Shown here piece after piece: positions 1 to 15,000 of a DNA stretch of 64,000 nucleotides. How positions within the stretch are numbered: position 1 is the stretch's first letter; every line of letters starts with the position of its first letter. Below the pieces are notes generated by a model. The model ran no database searches. It worked only from the letters and a program-made list of their open reading frames with translations, and was not told the origin of the DNA. Source of the stretch: Trichobilharzia szidati (taxonomy: Eukaryota; Platyhelminthes; Trematoda; Strigeidida; Schistosomatidae). Location: the NCBI GenBank assembly GCA_944472155.2, contig OX235273.1, positions 100,090,582-100,154,581 on the forward strand, written 5' to 3'. The position numbers and the translations under genes were made by a program.

Positions 1-40
1 TTATTCACAATATTAATACGCAAAGGAATAGCTAACTCAC

Positions 41-3000
41 TTTTTTATTAAATTGATCATAAACATTATCATTCTCATCATCAATAAACTTCATACGCAT
101 ATATGGCTTTAGTTGAAACTCTTGATTGATTTCCTTATGCGAATTGAATGTTGTCTGCTCCTATAAAACAATAAGAAATAATTTTCTAAATAAACCTCTC
201 AAGTGGTTAAATAACTTTTAATCAAAAAAAATAATTAATAATTTTAAAACCTGTCGACACAAAAATGATATCTTTGGAGGATGGATGATTTTGTTAGTGC
301 TTCATAAAAAAAAATAACGACAAGGTCAGAGATCCACAAATCAGCCAATCAGAATAGACTTGTATACTATAGACATAAATCATTATTCAAACGACCAATC
401 ATATACCTAGGTCATCAAGACACAGGACGAAATCAGCAGTTTGCATAGTTTATGTGCTATAAAGGTTGTCTAGGATAATAATGAAACTTTTATGATAAAA
501 AACATCTATCCCGCTAGCAGAAAGCAACACCACGCCAAAAAAACAATAGGAAAATTCATGACATAGAACATAGTTGACAAGAGCATAACAATCAGATGAT
601 CACTTAGCATTGAATGAATAAACAGGATATTATTATTATTATTATTATTAGTTGATAGTAATTAAGACGGAAAATTGCATGTTCAAGTATTTTCTTTTAA
701 TGTCCATTAAAAATAATTACACCTAGTTTGAAAAGTTAATTATTTTCCTGATGATGTGTTCAAATGTGGCTTGTGACTTCTCTTCTATCGTTCGAATGCT
801 TTCTGAATTCGTCTTCCAATTATTCGAATTTTTTAAGATATATGTATGCCAAAAACTAGACGACAGTTCATATGCAGCAGCTTTTCAGGACAATTATAAG
901 GCCAGAAACGAAAGTATTTCAGGCAGTTTCATTCAGTTCAATTGGGATTTAGTAAGTAAAATTCTCTTCAAGAGGTATGCATAAAACATTTCATGCAGCA
1001 AGCCTGCGTCTATCCTTTTTCTAGCTAGCGACTCATACAAAGGTCAAAGCTAGGTAGTTTCGCCACATCTATGTGTACTTATAAGTTCAACTGCTCTCTC
1101 TCATTTGGAGACGACAGTTATGTTGGACATATGACTGAATAGCTTAGCCAGCGTGTCTTCGTGGTTTGGTAAAGGACAGATAAAGACTGTCCCAGTGTGG
1201 TGAGAGCGGTCTACTAGCCAAGTGGTGGACAGTAATTGAGGTCAATGTTTATGTATCAAATATTAGTCATGTTGTGGTGAGAGATGGTTGCTGGCCAAAT
1301 TGGTTGACAGTAATTGAGGTCAAAGGTCAAGGTGGACAGGCGGTTACAGTTAACATATAGATGAACTGACACAGCCACAAGAGATGCAAGGTTAACTTTG
1401 TGTGAGAAACAACCAATCAACAGACTGTATTTTCTACTAACATTGACCTACAATAATGTACATAAAAATCTATAAATACGTGTTGATTTTCGTAATAAAC
1501 GATCTGTTGCCTGGCCCTTGTCTTCTGTTATTACATTTGGTGTCGCTGCCTACCGACAAATGGAAAGCCTATGCCCTGCAGTTTTTGATGGAGACATATG
1601 GATCTTCGGGCAGGACTTCGAGGCTTCTTCGCAGTTGAGTGGCGTTCAAGATCTGTCAGCGATGAGGCTGCTACTTGGGACGCTGCTGGTAGGTCGGGAG
1701 AAAGCAGCATATGGAAGTGTGAGGCGAAATACCTACGAATGTGCGACAGGGTCAGGCAAACAGTTTCCAAAGTGGGAAGGACCATATATGGTCACGTTGA
1801 GATGGGGTTACGCAGACACAATCGCAGTGGTAAACACCGTTAAACAAGTGGACATCCGCAAGCGCCGAGATTCCAGACAGCAAGACAACAGAGCAAAGCC
1901 CCAAGAACCGAGAAGACCGAGCCGACTTCAGTCCAAACTATTTGACGGGGGGGACGAGTGTGGTGAGAGCGGTCTACTAGCCAAGTGGTGGACAGTAATT
2001 GAGGTCAATGTTTATGTATCAAATATTAGTCATGTTGTGGTGAGAGATGGTTGCTGGCCAAATTGGTTGACAGTAATTGAGGTCAAAGGTCAAGGTGGAC
2101 AGGCGGTTACAGTTAACATATAGATGAACTGACACAGCCACAAGAGATGCAAGGTTAACTTTGTGTGAGAAACAACCAATCAACAGACTGTATTTTCTAC
2201 TAACATTGACCTACAATAATGTACATAAAAATCTATAAATACGTGTTGATTTTCGTAATAAACGATCTGTTGCCTGGCCCTTGTCTTCTGTTATTACACC
2301 AGGGTTTACATTGTCGCATTCAGTTACTATTTCCTACTCAGAGGATAAAACGAAAGCACTCAAGGTGATTCATCGCATCCCACGGAATATTTCTAATGAT
2401 CCTTGTGATCGTTTAGTGCATGTAGATAAGGCTATTGGCATTCGAAATACTAAGTCTAAACTATGCATTCAGAAGAAGTTCGTACACCTCTATTATCCCT
2501 GTCTTGGCTAGATAAGATTTAACCAACTGATTATACCATCACACCCCATTTAGGTATAATGAGCCCTATTTTTACTACTTCTTGTCAACCCTTCCGCAGT
2601 TTAATTGCACCTTGGATAAACCTTAGTTTTCGACTTCACTTATCAACTAGTATTACGTATTCTAACTATTTGTTGTTTCCTAAGCCTTCATATACGTCTA
2701 TTTGAACATTTTGTTTGTATAATCATGCCGTTTTCCATTGCCCTTATCATCAAAAACACTGCTCTATTTTTATTATTGTTATTTACAGAATTTTCAAGTA
2801 TCATATCGTAGGGATTTCATCATGGATTGATACCAGGTAGAGAACCTTTAAAAAGCCACCAGGGAGTAATGGAAATATGTTTCGCCCTTGCTTGGCACTC
2901 TTGACCCTGCCAGGAGTCGAATCCAGGACCGTTGACCATTAAGCCAATGGTAAGGAACCTAATGGCCGGCTCATGAATTTTCACTTCTGTCAATTTGTGA

Positions 3001-6000
3001 TTTTTAGCGCCACCGCCAGCTAATATCATCGGTGAGCGTATATTCTCATACCCGACCAGATGGACCCAATCGGTCACGACTTGCCACAATCACTAACTGA
3101 ACAGCCTTACCGTCCTATTAGAGAGTGAAGTTTAATAAGACATAATTGAAAATAATATTGTACACGTATACAAGTGTTTTTCCAAATTTTACTATTGGGA
3201 TCTTCAACATTTTGAAAGTCGAATAAATAAATAAGTAAAAGAGAAGGGAAACAGGTGAGAGAGAAAAATCTGCCTTACAACCAGCCTACTTACTTTATTA
3301 TTATAAATAGTATAAATGTCTTCATCATTGTCCAGTTGATCATTGTCAAATAAACATTTGGCCTTTGAATCATCAGTTTTTGAAACTGTAGACAACTTTT
3401 CTCGTGAATCTGATCTAACGCTCACCTCACAGTTATTATCTCCACCAACATTACCACCTTCACCTTCATCATCTGAATCATCTAATCGATATTTAGAAAA
3501 ATGTTTCACTTCAAAAACCCAAGAACCAGACTGTGGACGATATTCAATAAATCTACAAATGAGAAATTTGTTAGAAAACAAAAATATAATAAAAATTAAG
3601 AATTATTACAATTCGTACATCAGTGGTTTAGGGGGGAGAATATCTGCCAGATGAGCACGTGGTTGGAATTCAATTCCCGGCCGCTGGCACACTTCTTAAC
3701 CTCACTTAGTCAGTAGTAGGTCCCGTAAACAGAGAAGTTTGGACTTGAGGTTAGCAACTTCACCCCGTAAAATACACCCCAACTATTGAGACTTCAGGAT
3801 TGAAGCTTGCAGCCTTATATTCCACTTGGAATGCGAAGGAATGAAACAAACCATACAAAACATAAATAAGTAAATAAGAATCAAATAACAATGACGAAAT
3901 AATCTGTCACTTACCTAGCATCCATTCTTCTAGTTGCGCGTTCTAAGCGTTCTTCGAAACGCATTACAGCTAGCCGTTCTGGTGATTTGATTGGTTCTCG
4001 TGTAGATTTATCTGTTGGCCAGATGGATTCTAAGCAAATTTCAGCTCGTTTATTCAAACTTGTGCCCTCAGGTGGTTTTTTCTCATCATCTGGATAAACA
4101 ACAACTTCACGTCGACGTATATGAACAATGTTATCCAAATTAAGTCCATATACATCGGTAATTCCCGGGAATAATATATGTCCATACAACTGGATATTTC
4201 GAAAAAATTAGAATGATTAAAGAATTAGAGACTATGAAAAAAAACAGTAATAACAGATGTAACTGCTGAGTACTTGGCGTTGATCTGAACTTATCAATAC
4301 AGCAGTAATGTGACCACTCAATTAGCGATACAAGATGGCGAAACACTGCACTTTGTTTTTAGAATTGGAGTTAGAATGGAAAAGCACGCTTTGATTTATG
4401 TTTTTTTCTCTGAGATAGTTGATTTAATCGCGAAGTTTTCGTTGTCCTTCTAAGCAACAACTTGTTTTATGGGGAATTCAAACAAGTTCACTTAACATCA
4501 AAACCTTTGCTGAAGATGTTGTCTAGATGGTCAACAAAAGTTTCGCAATCAAATCAACCAGCTCAGAGAGCACAACAAAATCAAAATCATCCATCTGAGC
4601 TACAAATCTTCTCTATTATATGGAAAAGCATATCTTAATAGAATGATACACAGACTCTAGAATCATGCTGAAATATATGCAGACAATCACAATTCGTTGG
4701 TGAGGCCCAATTTATCAAAACTCTATAGGACGATAAGACAAGAGTAATACACTCCACTACTGTATATTTCATAACAAACAATATTAGCAACGACGTGTAG
4801 TTTCGCATACAACAGCGATATCTGATTATAAGTAATACAAGTCAGTTTCTCAGTAGTCCCTGTTTTTTCCATTCATTTGACTTCTGAGTGGAATATGGGG
4901 TGTCAACTATAAGCTTTAAAAAGTTTCAGTACTTGTGTTCTTTTACAGGATGAGATTGCTAGCCCCAAATCTAACCTTCCCTCTTCCCCGGAATTACTAC
5001 CGACTAAGCGAGGTTAAGGAATACCCCGACTGGGAATCGAACCGGGACCACATGCGTGGTTAGCAAACAACCTACCACCGAACCGCTAACACACAGTACC
5101 TATGTACTAGTCTGTAACTGTGAAACCATACGCGTAAGGGCATATTGTACTATTCAGTTGCCTATGAAAAAGTAGGCAGAGTAGGATTCGAACTGAGGAA
5201 ATATCAAACACTTAAGTCAATAAAACACATCACTGCCAGAATCATAAATATAATAAAGACTTAAGTATACAAGGTCACACTATAAGCTATTGGATTACAA
5301 GAAGTGATTTTGGAGATAGATATACAGAGTGAATTGAATTTTCGACGTAAAAAATCCAGTAGCCCAGAGGGTTGATAAAGTCTAGGGCTTATATGCATAT
5401 TTGACATGATCTGATAAAACAATATCAGATATGACACAGCATAACGAAGGGATAAAATCCTAAAATGATGCAATGAACATCCTTGACAAGTTAATGATGC
5501 CCACCAGCAATAAATTTACCATAGAGAAAGAAAGTAATCACAGTATCTCATCCCTAGACGTCTTTATGGCAAGGAAAGAAGATGACACACTAAGAAGGAG
5601 TTTGTATAGGAAACCTATAACAACAGGTCAGTACACTCATTTTCCAGTTTTGTACCTTTGAATCCTAATTCCTCTGCGAAATATCTAGTGAGCCTTCCCC
5701 ATATTTAATCTGCTTAAGCCTTAGTGTTTTATGCCATATAACGTAGTGAAAAAAATGAAATATCTTCTTTAGAAGTATCACATTTCCTATAAGAAACTTA
5801 GCGATAAAGTTTGCATCCTGTTAAAGTTCAAGCTTGAAGATAAATTTCACGCCTTTTTTATACTTATGATACTCCTCCAAACTATCCTAGTTAGACTGAG
5901 AATATATATATATATGAGCTAGTCACCTCATGTTGTATCTACTAATTCAACCGTTCTTGCGGAGCCAGTAATTATATTGGCCGTTGCACTAGGAACTTAG

Positions 6001-9000
6001 TGCTAGGTGCTCGGCAACAGCTACCTCCTACTGTGACTGAATAAAGGCATAGTTAAAACCACAAACAGTTCGATAGTAATTGCACCACCTGCTCTAAATA
6101 GGCCACAAAGCTAGTACTGAAAAATCTTTTCCTATCATCTACCGAGTACCAAATAAATTGCCAAAAGCTTCTACGTACCGAATACTAAAAACAGCAGAGA
6201 CTGTTGCAATACACTTAAAGCAACCGGAGAGCTCTGAATGCAAAAGAAACAGGTTTAGTCACTATTGTTACCTTCGCATGCTGTGGAACGTATTCACTTT
6301 AGTGTTATATCGATGCAAACATATCGCTTACAGATGTTTTTGAACTCTAATCTACTGATCTTATTAATTTACAATTATAATTAAAACATTGATTTTTTTA
6401 ATAACAATAATCCTTTAAATGTTGTGGCCACGTAACTGTAGAACCTGATGTGAAGGAGTTATCGAAAAGAATATTTGTTATCCAACTAGTCTCAGTTTTT
6501 CGAAATTTCTAATAGGTATTTTAAATCAATTTTTAAAAAATATATGACAAATTCCATCAATAGTTAAGCAGAAATTATTGTTAAAGGAAAAATCAAATTT
6601 CATGGAGAAAAGAAAACCTACACGACGTCCGATTACGAAATCTTCAACTAAACACTTTCCATCCTTAACCATTTCAGCTAACTCGTCTAGCGTTGGTAAA
6701 GTATAATAGCCAGGTTTTGTTAAAATAACACCAGCAGCATTAGGCGATGCAGTAGTAGTAGTTGATTTCAAAGTATTCAACTGATCCTTATCAAATGTAT
6801 CATTCTGTTGATCTGAATTAGGTGATCTAAGCACTGATACATCACCAAATGTGACATTACACGGACTTGATGACAGCAAAGAATCAGCATTTCTCTCATC
6901 CATACTGCCTTGTAAAACATCGTGTACTCTTGATGCATCGATTCTATTCCTTCGGGAAAGTTGACCAGCAGCAGCAGCTGGTGATTCAATCCGACTGGAG
7001 GTATTTAACAATTTCCTGGTGACTTCATTTACTGAAGGACTTTGGGGATTCTAAAAGAGAAGCAAAGTTGAAAAATCACTAACAATAATAACAATAAAAA
7101 AAACTCATAAATATACGCAAATATTTTGTCAGAACAAGCCCTAATACAAATAACACGGAAATTGAATGTGTTGGCCAGTTTGCTTGTTTATGAAATTACA
7201 TCAGCCATAACGGACACATCCCTCAGCAGGGATATACAGAAGGAACCTCAGGCATTTTTCGGCACCAGAGAGACAACAGGCTGCCGCCCGTGAATGAGCT
7301 TCAGCCTCGACAATTGAAATTAGGAGAAATGGATAGACTAGAGATATAAAGCTAAAAGTATCTTTGGTCAACTGCTTATACTAGTTGTAACAGCGTTGTA
7401 TGTAGTGCTATTATGTATGGCAACCTACACTGCCTCTCTCAAAGTAAACAATGCTAGTTGAAATCGGATTAGTTTATGGAAACGAATCATGAAGTCATTA
7501 ACTAATGGTCCAAGCCAAAAAGAGAAGAGTAGATAGTTTGGCTGAGATCTTCAAGGATGCTAACATGAAATAGTAAGTGACCATTGGAAACATGGTCCTA
7601 AATGGCACCTGCTAATTATCTTGAAGATTGACTACTCAACAGACTATTCTTTCTTTCACATTTCGTTAGATATTGTAGCACCACTTTCTTTATCCCGTTC
7701 TTCGTAATAAAAGTATAACTTAACAACTTGGAAATGAAGTCATTGAAATGAAATATTTCTACTTCAAAGTTTGCAGTTCACTCAGTTCGAGGCGGAATTT
7801 CACCACAGTTTCCTTTCGGAAACCGAAATTATTCATATGACAAAATGTGATTCCCAGGATACCATAATTTGGTAATCGAAAACCAAGCAGAACTGCATAA
7901 AACTATATATACTACTGATTGATTGAGATGCGTAGTTGAAAATCACTCACATCAAGCATATCACTAATTGTTATCTGAATAATTTCGGTTTCTAAAGGAA
8001 ACTGTGTTGAAATCTCACCTCAACTTGTGACAATTACGAACTGCGAATTCGATTTATAATATTACCAGTTCGCCCAATTATTCAGTCAGAAATCAAGTGG
8101 TAGAAATTAATTCAGCTTTCTGATCTAAATCAAACCGAGTACAATGCTGATAGGTTTGGGGACGAACGAAAGAAACTAGTGTCAAGTGTTCAATTCAGAT
8201 CATTTACATCTAGATAAATTACAAGCACTATTGGTTGCTGTGAGTAGTAACCGGCTACTCATCTCAATCAATCAGTAGTATATAGTTTTATGCAGAAATG
8301 TTTCTACACCGAACAAAACTGTCCCTATTCCTAGATAGTACTTACTCTCTTATCAACATTGCGAACAGTAGAATAATGATGCATTGGTGATGAATTAGAT
8401 CCATTCCTTTCTTTCAATATAGGAGTATCACCAGAAGCATATTCAGAGAGTATATTGTTATTCTGTTTATTGTTACTCCCTACTGTTGCAAAATCTGATG
8501 ATGAATTAATATTATCAAGTGTTTTTTCAGCCAAATGGTTGAATTCATCAGTTATAGCATTTGATCGTTCCAGTATAGAATTTCTTATACTTTCAGGTAG
8601 ATGTAAATGTTTCCATTCATCTCTTCTAATAAAGAAATTACTCATGCCATTAGTATTATTATTATTATTGGCAGTAGTATTATTTACAGGGCTTGAAACA
8701 GCTGCTGGCCCCAGTGAAGCAGTACGTCGAAGGCTAGATGGTAAAGGTGAATTACGATTTGCTGTGGAAGTTAAAGCGTCTTCTTCATAAAAACCTGAAA
8801 ATAACTAAGATACGAAAAAGAAAAAATTCTATGAGATTATGTCAAGTTTTCATAATTGAAATACATTTGAAATGTTAATCACTATTGCCGAGCTCCCCCA
8901 CCTATCTCTCTCGACATATAATATTAGCTGATATAGGAATAGGTTGGGAAAGGTTTGAAAGTGGTCAAACTGAAACCTTCCATCAATCTATGAAGCCCTG

Positions 9001-12000
9001 GATAGTTGATTTGAGCCACGTAAAGAACAGTAGTAGCGTCGGTGGCATAGCAGTTAGGACGCTCGCCGAACTTGCATATGGTCCGGGGTTCGACCCCCGG
9101 CTGACGCACTCCTTTACCTCGCTTAGCCGGTAATAAGACTGGTAAAGAGGAAAGGTTGGGCTTGAGGCTAGCAACCCCATCCTGTAAAAAATAATTACCA
9201 CTGGTACAGAAACTTCAAGCCACTAGCTTGAAGCCCTATGTTCCGCTGGGGAATGTGAAGGAAAAAAAAGAAGAGTAGACTACGTGCCTGGGTTTATCGA
9301 GACCCTAAGAACCAATGAGTGGAGATTATTGACAATATATCGCTAAACCATACTCAATGGTGGGGATGCGTTCACTCTGAGCAATCTCCGATATCCGCTA
9401 TACCCTCGTATTTTTCTATGTTGCTGTTCTATCTCCACCAAATTTCAAATCCTCCTCTTTCATCTGAATTTATAATACCTCTCTTTCCTCCACATTTGTG
9501 TGCTACATGGATTGTGGCAACTTGAAGTAGTGTACCTCTGTGCAAAGTTTTATGCTGAAACTCAGTTATTCAGCTATGATAATTTAGTCAGCCTAATTTA
9601 CATACGCGTCGGTACTTCTGAGATAGAACGTTCTGCAACCACGCAAGGAGTTTGGTTCCCGACCGAGGACGCATTCTAAAATCTCGCTAAACCAGTAGTA
9701 AGGCCGGAAAAGAGGGGAGGGTGGGAGTGAGGCTTGCAACCCCACACCGTAAAAATAAACACCAATGCTACCGAAACTTCAAAGATTCAGCTTGAAGCCC
9801 TATGTCCCACTCGAAAACATAAAGGAGTAAAACAAAGAAATATAGAAAAATTGACCTCCTGTAGGACTGCATTGGGTACTTTTTATAAGAAACTAGTCAG
9901 TAACTAGTGTAATGTGTCTAGTCCTCTGTTTGGTGCAGACTGAATTCTATCAGCCACGTTTGCAGGACGTCAATCACGAGCCCAAATGGCTCAGTGGTAA
10001 CGTCTCTGAGTGCAGCACTGCGTGGCGCGGGTTCAAACCTCAGAAGAGATATGAGTTCCTTCAAGGTTGCAGATACACCTTGCCAATGAGTGCCAACCAG
10101 CACGAAACCTAAGTCCACAGCTTCCTGCCTATTGCCTCTAACTAAATATAAACATTACTACTGTCTTACTACTTAAGACAAGTATGAGTTAACCCATATA
10201 AATCAATACTAAGTAATCATGTTCAGAACTATATTAACTTATAAAAGGAAATAATTAGGGGTTAGTTTCCTGAAGAAAAAAAAGAATTATTGAGTGCTTC
10301 CACAAAGAACATTCCCACATACCTTATTACGATTTCCCATCTGAAGAAGACGTTGAGTACTGGAATTAGCAGGACGACGAAAACTTGAAGCACGATTACC
10401 ACCGAAACTAGAATTAACTGGACTAGAACCGATTAGTAGACCAGCTGCTCGATGACGTTCAGCTAATACATTGGCAACAGATTTAGCTGGTACTATAACA
10501 CTACCAACACTGCCACTATTTGAAGTATTCACCAATATACCTCCTGATGCTTGAGATTTTGAATCTGTTTTTGATGTAGGATTAGTTGGTAGATTTAAAT
10601 AACGAAATAATGACGACTGTCCATAAGGCATACTACGAACTACCTCCAGAACTTGTTGTTGAGCTCGTATGGTCTGAGCAACTTGATCACTAGTGCCTAG
10701 ATTAAGGCCAGTATTTGCTGTATTGGACTGCAAAAAAATATCAAGAAAATCAATAAAGAAAGCATAAGTTGAAGTGTAGCACAAGTTAAGAGCATAAATT
10801 AGCAAACAAATAAATAGATAATGTTGATAATAAACGAGGAGTATATTCATCAGAACAAACACCTCTAGTCAATACATTGGCACAGGAATTCGAAGAAACT
10901 AGAATGAGAGCGTTTGACTGTCACACCAATATTACAATAAGGATATATCTACTTATATATTTGACAATTTCTTCAAAATAAAAACAATTTTCTTGATACA
11001 TCCAGACAAGACATGCAGCAATAGGCTGGAAACACACATCGACACTCACAACGGCCATCCCTGACAAGTAATTGCAGATGCCACCTGCACAACAAAAATT
11101 CATTGGTGTTCCGATACTATGTCCCCAAATGGCGCTACGTCTGTTTCCCAACCGATGAGATCTGAGGCGGGTTTTTCATTATCACAAGTTGATGGCAAAC
11201 TAACTTGTTTAGAACAACAAGTTGTTTTCAAGTGCGCTATAGCTCACACTCCGATGATGAGGAGACCACATATGCTCCAGGCCTCCCAGTAAACAACAGA
11301 ACATTCTCTCGACGTCCATCAGCCAGGTGCAGAAAATAGACGGTGGGGTTCCGGGCTGACCCCAAGTAATGTCTTTACTGGAGGGGGAGGTGACACGATG
11401 GTCGTGTCCAGTCTGGAAATAAACCAATCAGAAATTGGTCCACGTGAAATAACGCCTAATATCTTATTGACCACGATTACAGACCAGTAGATATTCCCTT
11501 GGTGATGTTTTGAGTCATACATTACCGCGTAAAATTTAATTTGAGGCTCACGTCGTTGTGTTCTTGCTTAAGTAGTGCGACCTGGAGAAACAGGTAGCTG
11601 TCGTATAATGTTGTTGGTGTAGTCAAGCGGTATTTGTGATTAACGCGTCTGTTTCCAGCATCGGCGTGCCTCCTATTCTATTTCAATCCTAATGTTATGA
11701 CACAATCAGGTTGCTTTTTCATAATAATATACCTCCCAGGTTTAGTTGTACATTAGAAAGGCGCTTCGGCCATTCTTAATTCACAGACTACATTGGAAGA
11801 TTCCTATTTTAATCACAAGCGGACTTCATTTTAAAACCACTGACAACCGGGGGGGGGGGGCACTAGACAGCCGTTAGGCATTACTTTGGTACTTTTCAGA
11901 AGTACACACCCATGACCTTCAGGTTACGAAGCGACCTAGTTGAACATTCACCCACTGTGGTAGAGTCTAATTTACGTTAAGTTTACGATTTACAGCACAA

Positions 12001-15000
12001 CTGCCGGCCATTGCCATCAGGGAGTCATCTGTCCTCCCACCCTCTTGTCACGAATTCCCACTAGAAATTCAAACAACTTTATCCTGCAGTCAATCACTAC
12101 TGCAAAGATTAGTCCCTAAATGTTGGTTTTCCGGGATTTCATTGTCTTCACGTTTGGTCACGAACTGACTTCATTTAGAGAACCATTGAAAACCGGGGAG
12201 TACTGGCAGAATCACACAATCTAATTTGCATATTCACCTACTAATCAGAGTAATTTTTTGTCCCTATGACTTTTTGACTAATTTTTCCCCTTCATTCAAG
12301 GGAGCAGTTAAGAAGGAAGGGGAAGACCAAAACATACCGGTAGAAAAAGATGGCCGGGAATAAGTTATGTTATGCTAGGTACTAAGGTACAGCGTGTAAC
12401 AAGCCGTGACGTACATAACAAAGAGTAGGTCTTTTCCGCTTTTTTAAGACAAGAATCATACTTGGTTTTCAGATAAATTTCGCATTACCCTTCGAGTGAG
12501 TGGTGGGGAGTTAAGGTTTGAGCAGGCACACCGTCAGCATTCATTGGGAATGTAGGTACATCCAACTGACAAGTCCCTAATAGAACGAAATGCACATTCT
12601 GGATTCCACTGAGAGTCACCGTGCACCAAATAGCATTATTTAACGTTGATTTAATTTACTATGAACACAATTCAGGATCAAAATTGTAAACAGTATGGGA
12701 TTCTATCTTAAAAATAGCTTTGAAATGATACATCTATTTATTCATTATTAAAGATTTATATTCACGTAAAAACTTGTATATCAGAAATTAACCAATGAAA
12801 ATTAATGAATAAAAAACAGCTACTTACAGCACCGAATCCGGTTAATGATGAACCAAGTGGATTAAGTGTAGAACCACCTAAGCCTTGTGTAGCACCACCT
12901 AAAAGACCACCACCACCAAATCCACCAATAGTTGGTGCTGTACTGCCTCCAAAACCAGTTCCAAATGCGCCAACACCACCAACATTCTGTAAAGGTTTTT
13001 GACCAAGACCGAATCCTGTGCTAGTTTGACCAAACAACGATCCTGAAGCAGCTCCAGTACCAGTTCCCAAATTGAAACCTGTAGAAGCGCTCGGTGCACC
13101 AAATAAACCTGTTCCTGTATTAGTTTGACCAAAACCAAGTGTTCCAATACCACCACTGGAGGTTGTTGTTAAAGATGTACCAAAGCTAAAAGGTTTTTTA
13201 GGTGTCAAAGTATTAGCAGCCGGCTGGCCAAAAAGACTTCCAGTCGCAGATGTTGTACCAAGACCACCAAATGCAGTAGGCTGAGATGTATTGGTTATAC
13301 TGCTTCCGAAGGTAAAACCAGTTGGTGCAGCTGAAAAGAAACGTCATAATTTTGTTTTTAAATACACTAAAGGATAACCAGGCGCATAAAAAAATTTGCA
13401 ATACATTATGTAACACTTCAAATCAGAAAATCAAGACAGGATATAACACAAGATGGTAGATGGAGGAGTCTAATGAATGAATACTACACTGACCGAGTGA
13501 GTCTCAACATAGAACTTTGCACAAAAGTGCACCAGTTCAACTTGTCACACTCCATAAAGCACATAAAGGTAAGGGAAAGAGAGAAAAAAGTGACTGAAGA
13601 GAACTACAATGAACAGAAGTGTACGAAAGAAAGAATAATAACAGGCGAAAACATGAAGATTTAATGGATCTGGGAGATCACAAAGACTGAATGCATCTGA
13701 GCCATTCAGGACGATATCACCGTTAGTTCTTAATATCCTGAGGACACCAGACACGCAGTCTGCATGCCCCTCATATGGTTAAAATCAAGTGTCAAGGACT
13801 TCATAGGCTGGTGTCATTTTTTTATTTGAACACTTTCAAGTCTTTTCCAACCTAATCTTATATCAACTAACGTTGCTCATCGAGGAGGGGGTTGCCTCAG
13901 TATGCACTTATTTCCTAGCCACCTCGACCAATGTAATTACACAATACCATCGCTTGGTTTACCTTTCTTACCTAACAACGCTCTATGCCTAAACTTAATA
14001 ATGCTTACCGTGTTATACCACTTAACACGGGAGATAGAACACAAATATCTATGGTCAAAGACAGCTCGTCTTTTCATATCTTCCACTTGCAATGGCTATG
14101 TTTCACAGCCATTTCCTCGCCATAGTGAATACTAGAAAGAACCGTAGAACCACAAATAGTGATAAAATAAAGATATCTAAGGCTTTCTATCTGATCCCTA
14201 TATTTTTTGCATAATGATTCTACAAATATTTTTAACGACAGACATGCTCTTGAAGCTGGCTGAGATTCACCGATATACAATTGTTATTTTGAACATTATG
14301 ACCCAAGTTGACGAACTCTGACAGGCTTTACTTAAGATCAGTACGTTATAAGCCAGTGAAGACCATTAGATTCGCGTTGAGGCGTAAGTTGGTTGGAGAT
14401 GCTATTTTGTGATGTCGACTTTTTAGAACGGATTACAAAAACGCCAGAAATTGAAGATGATGCACAGGTTAGTAAACGGCAACAACAGATGTATACAACC
14501 ATAGAAAGATATTCAAACATTTTCTTCAATTTACAAGTCTTTTTCGTCCTCAGCTTATATAGTGTGTGGAGCAGTGATAAGCGGAAATACAATTCAAACT
14601 ATAACTAGTTACGTCATCACGCTGGCGACTGAATAATAGCGTATTTCACCATTAATGATGTTATTAATCACGCGAACGTACTATTTTTTTTCACTTTTCA
14701 TAACGTAATTTCTCTTATCAACAGACTACAGGAACTTGAAAAATGCTTACCAGATCCAAACAAACCACCAGGTTTCAAAGCAGAGGTTGTAGTAGTAGTC
14801 GCACTTGTTCCAAACAAACTTGTCCCTGCAGGCTTTATTCCACCTGCTGTACCCAATGAAGAGCCAAATGAAAAACCAGTTTGTTGTTGAGTCCCCTGCA
14901 AACCTGTCAATCCAGTGGCAGGTGAACCAAATACTGACGTAGACCCAGCCGGTTTAGATCCACCGAAAATTCCGGTAGACTGAAAAGGTAAAAATGAATA

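Noticed and set aside
8455..8790. Plus-strand 111-codon hydrophobic ORF
   Set aside because: Antisense of NUP98 exon 10; no independent evidence.
9040..9090. Functional tRNA gene (A and B boxes)
   Set aside because: It is the head of SINE S1: no cloverleaf closes and the same head recurs in many dispersed copies.
12805..13002. Plus-strand Pro-rich ORF
   Set aside because: Antisense shadow of the FG repeats in NUP98 exon 8.
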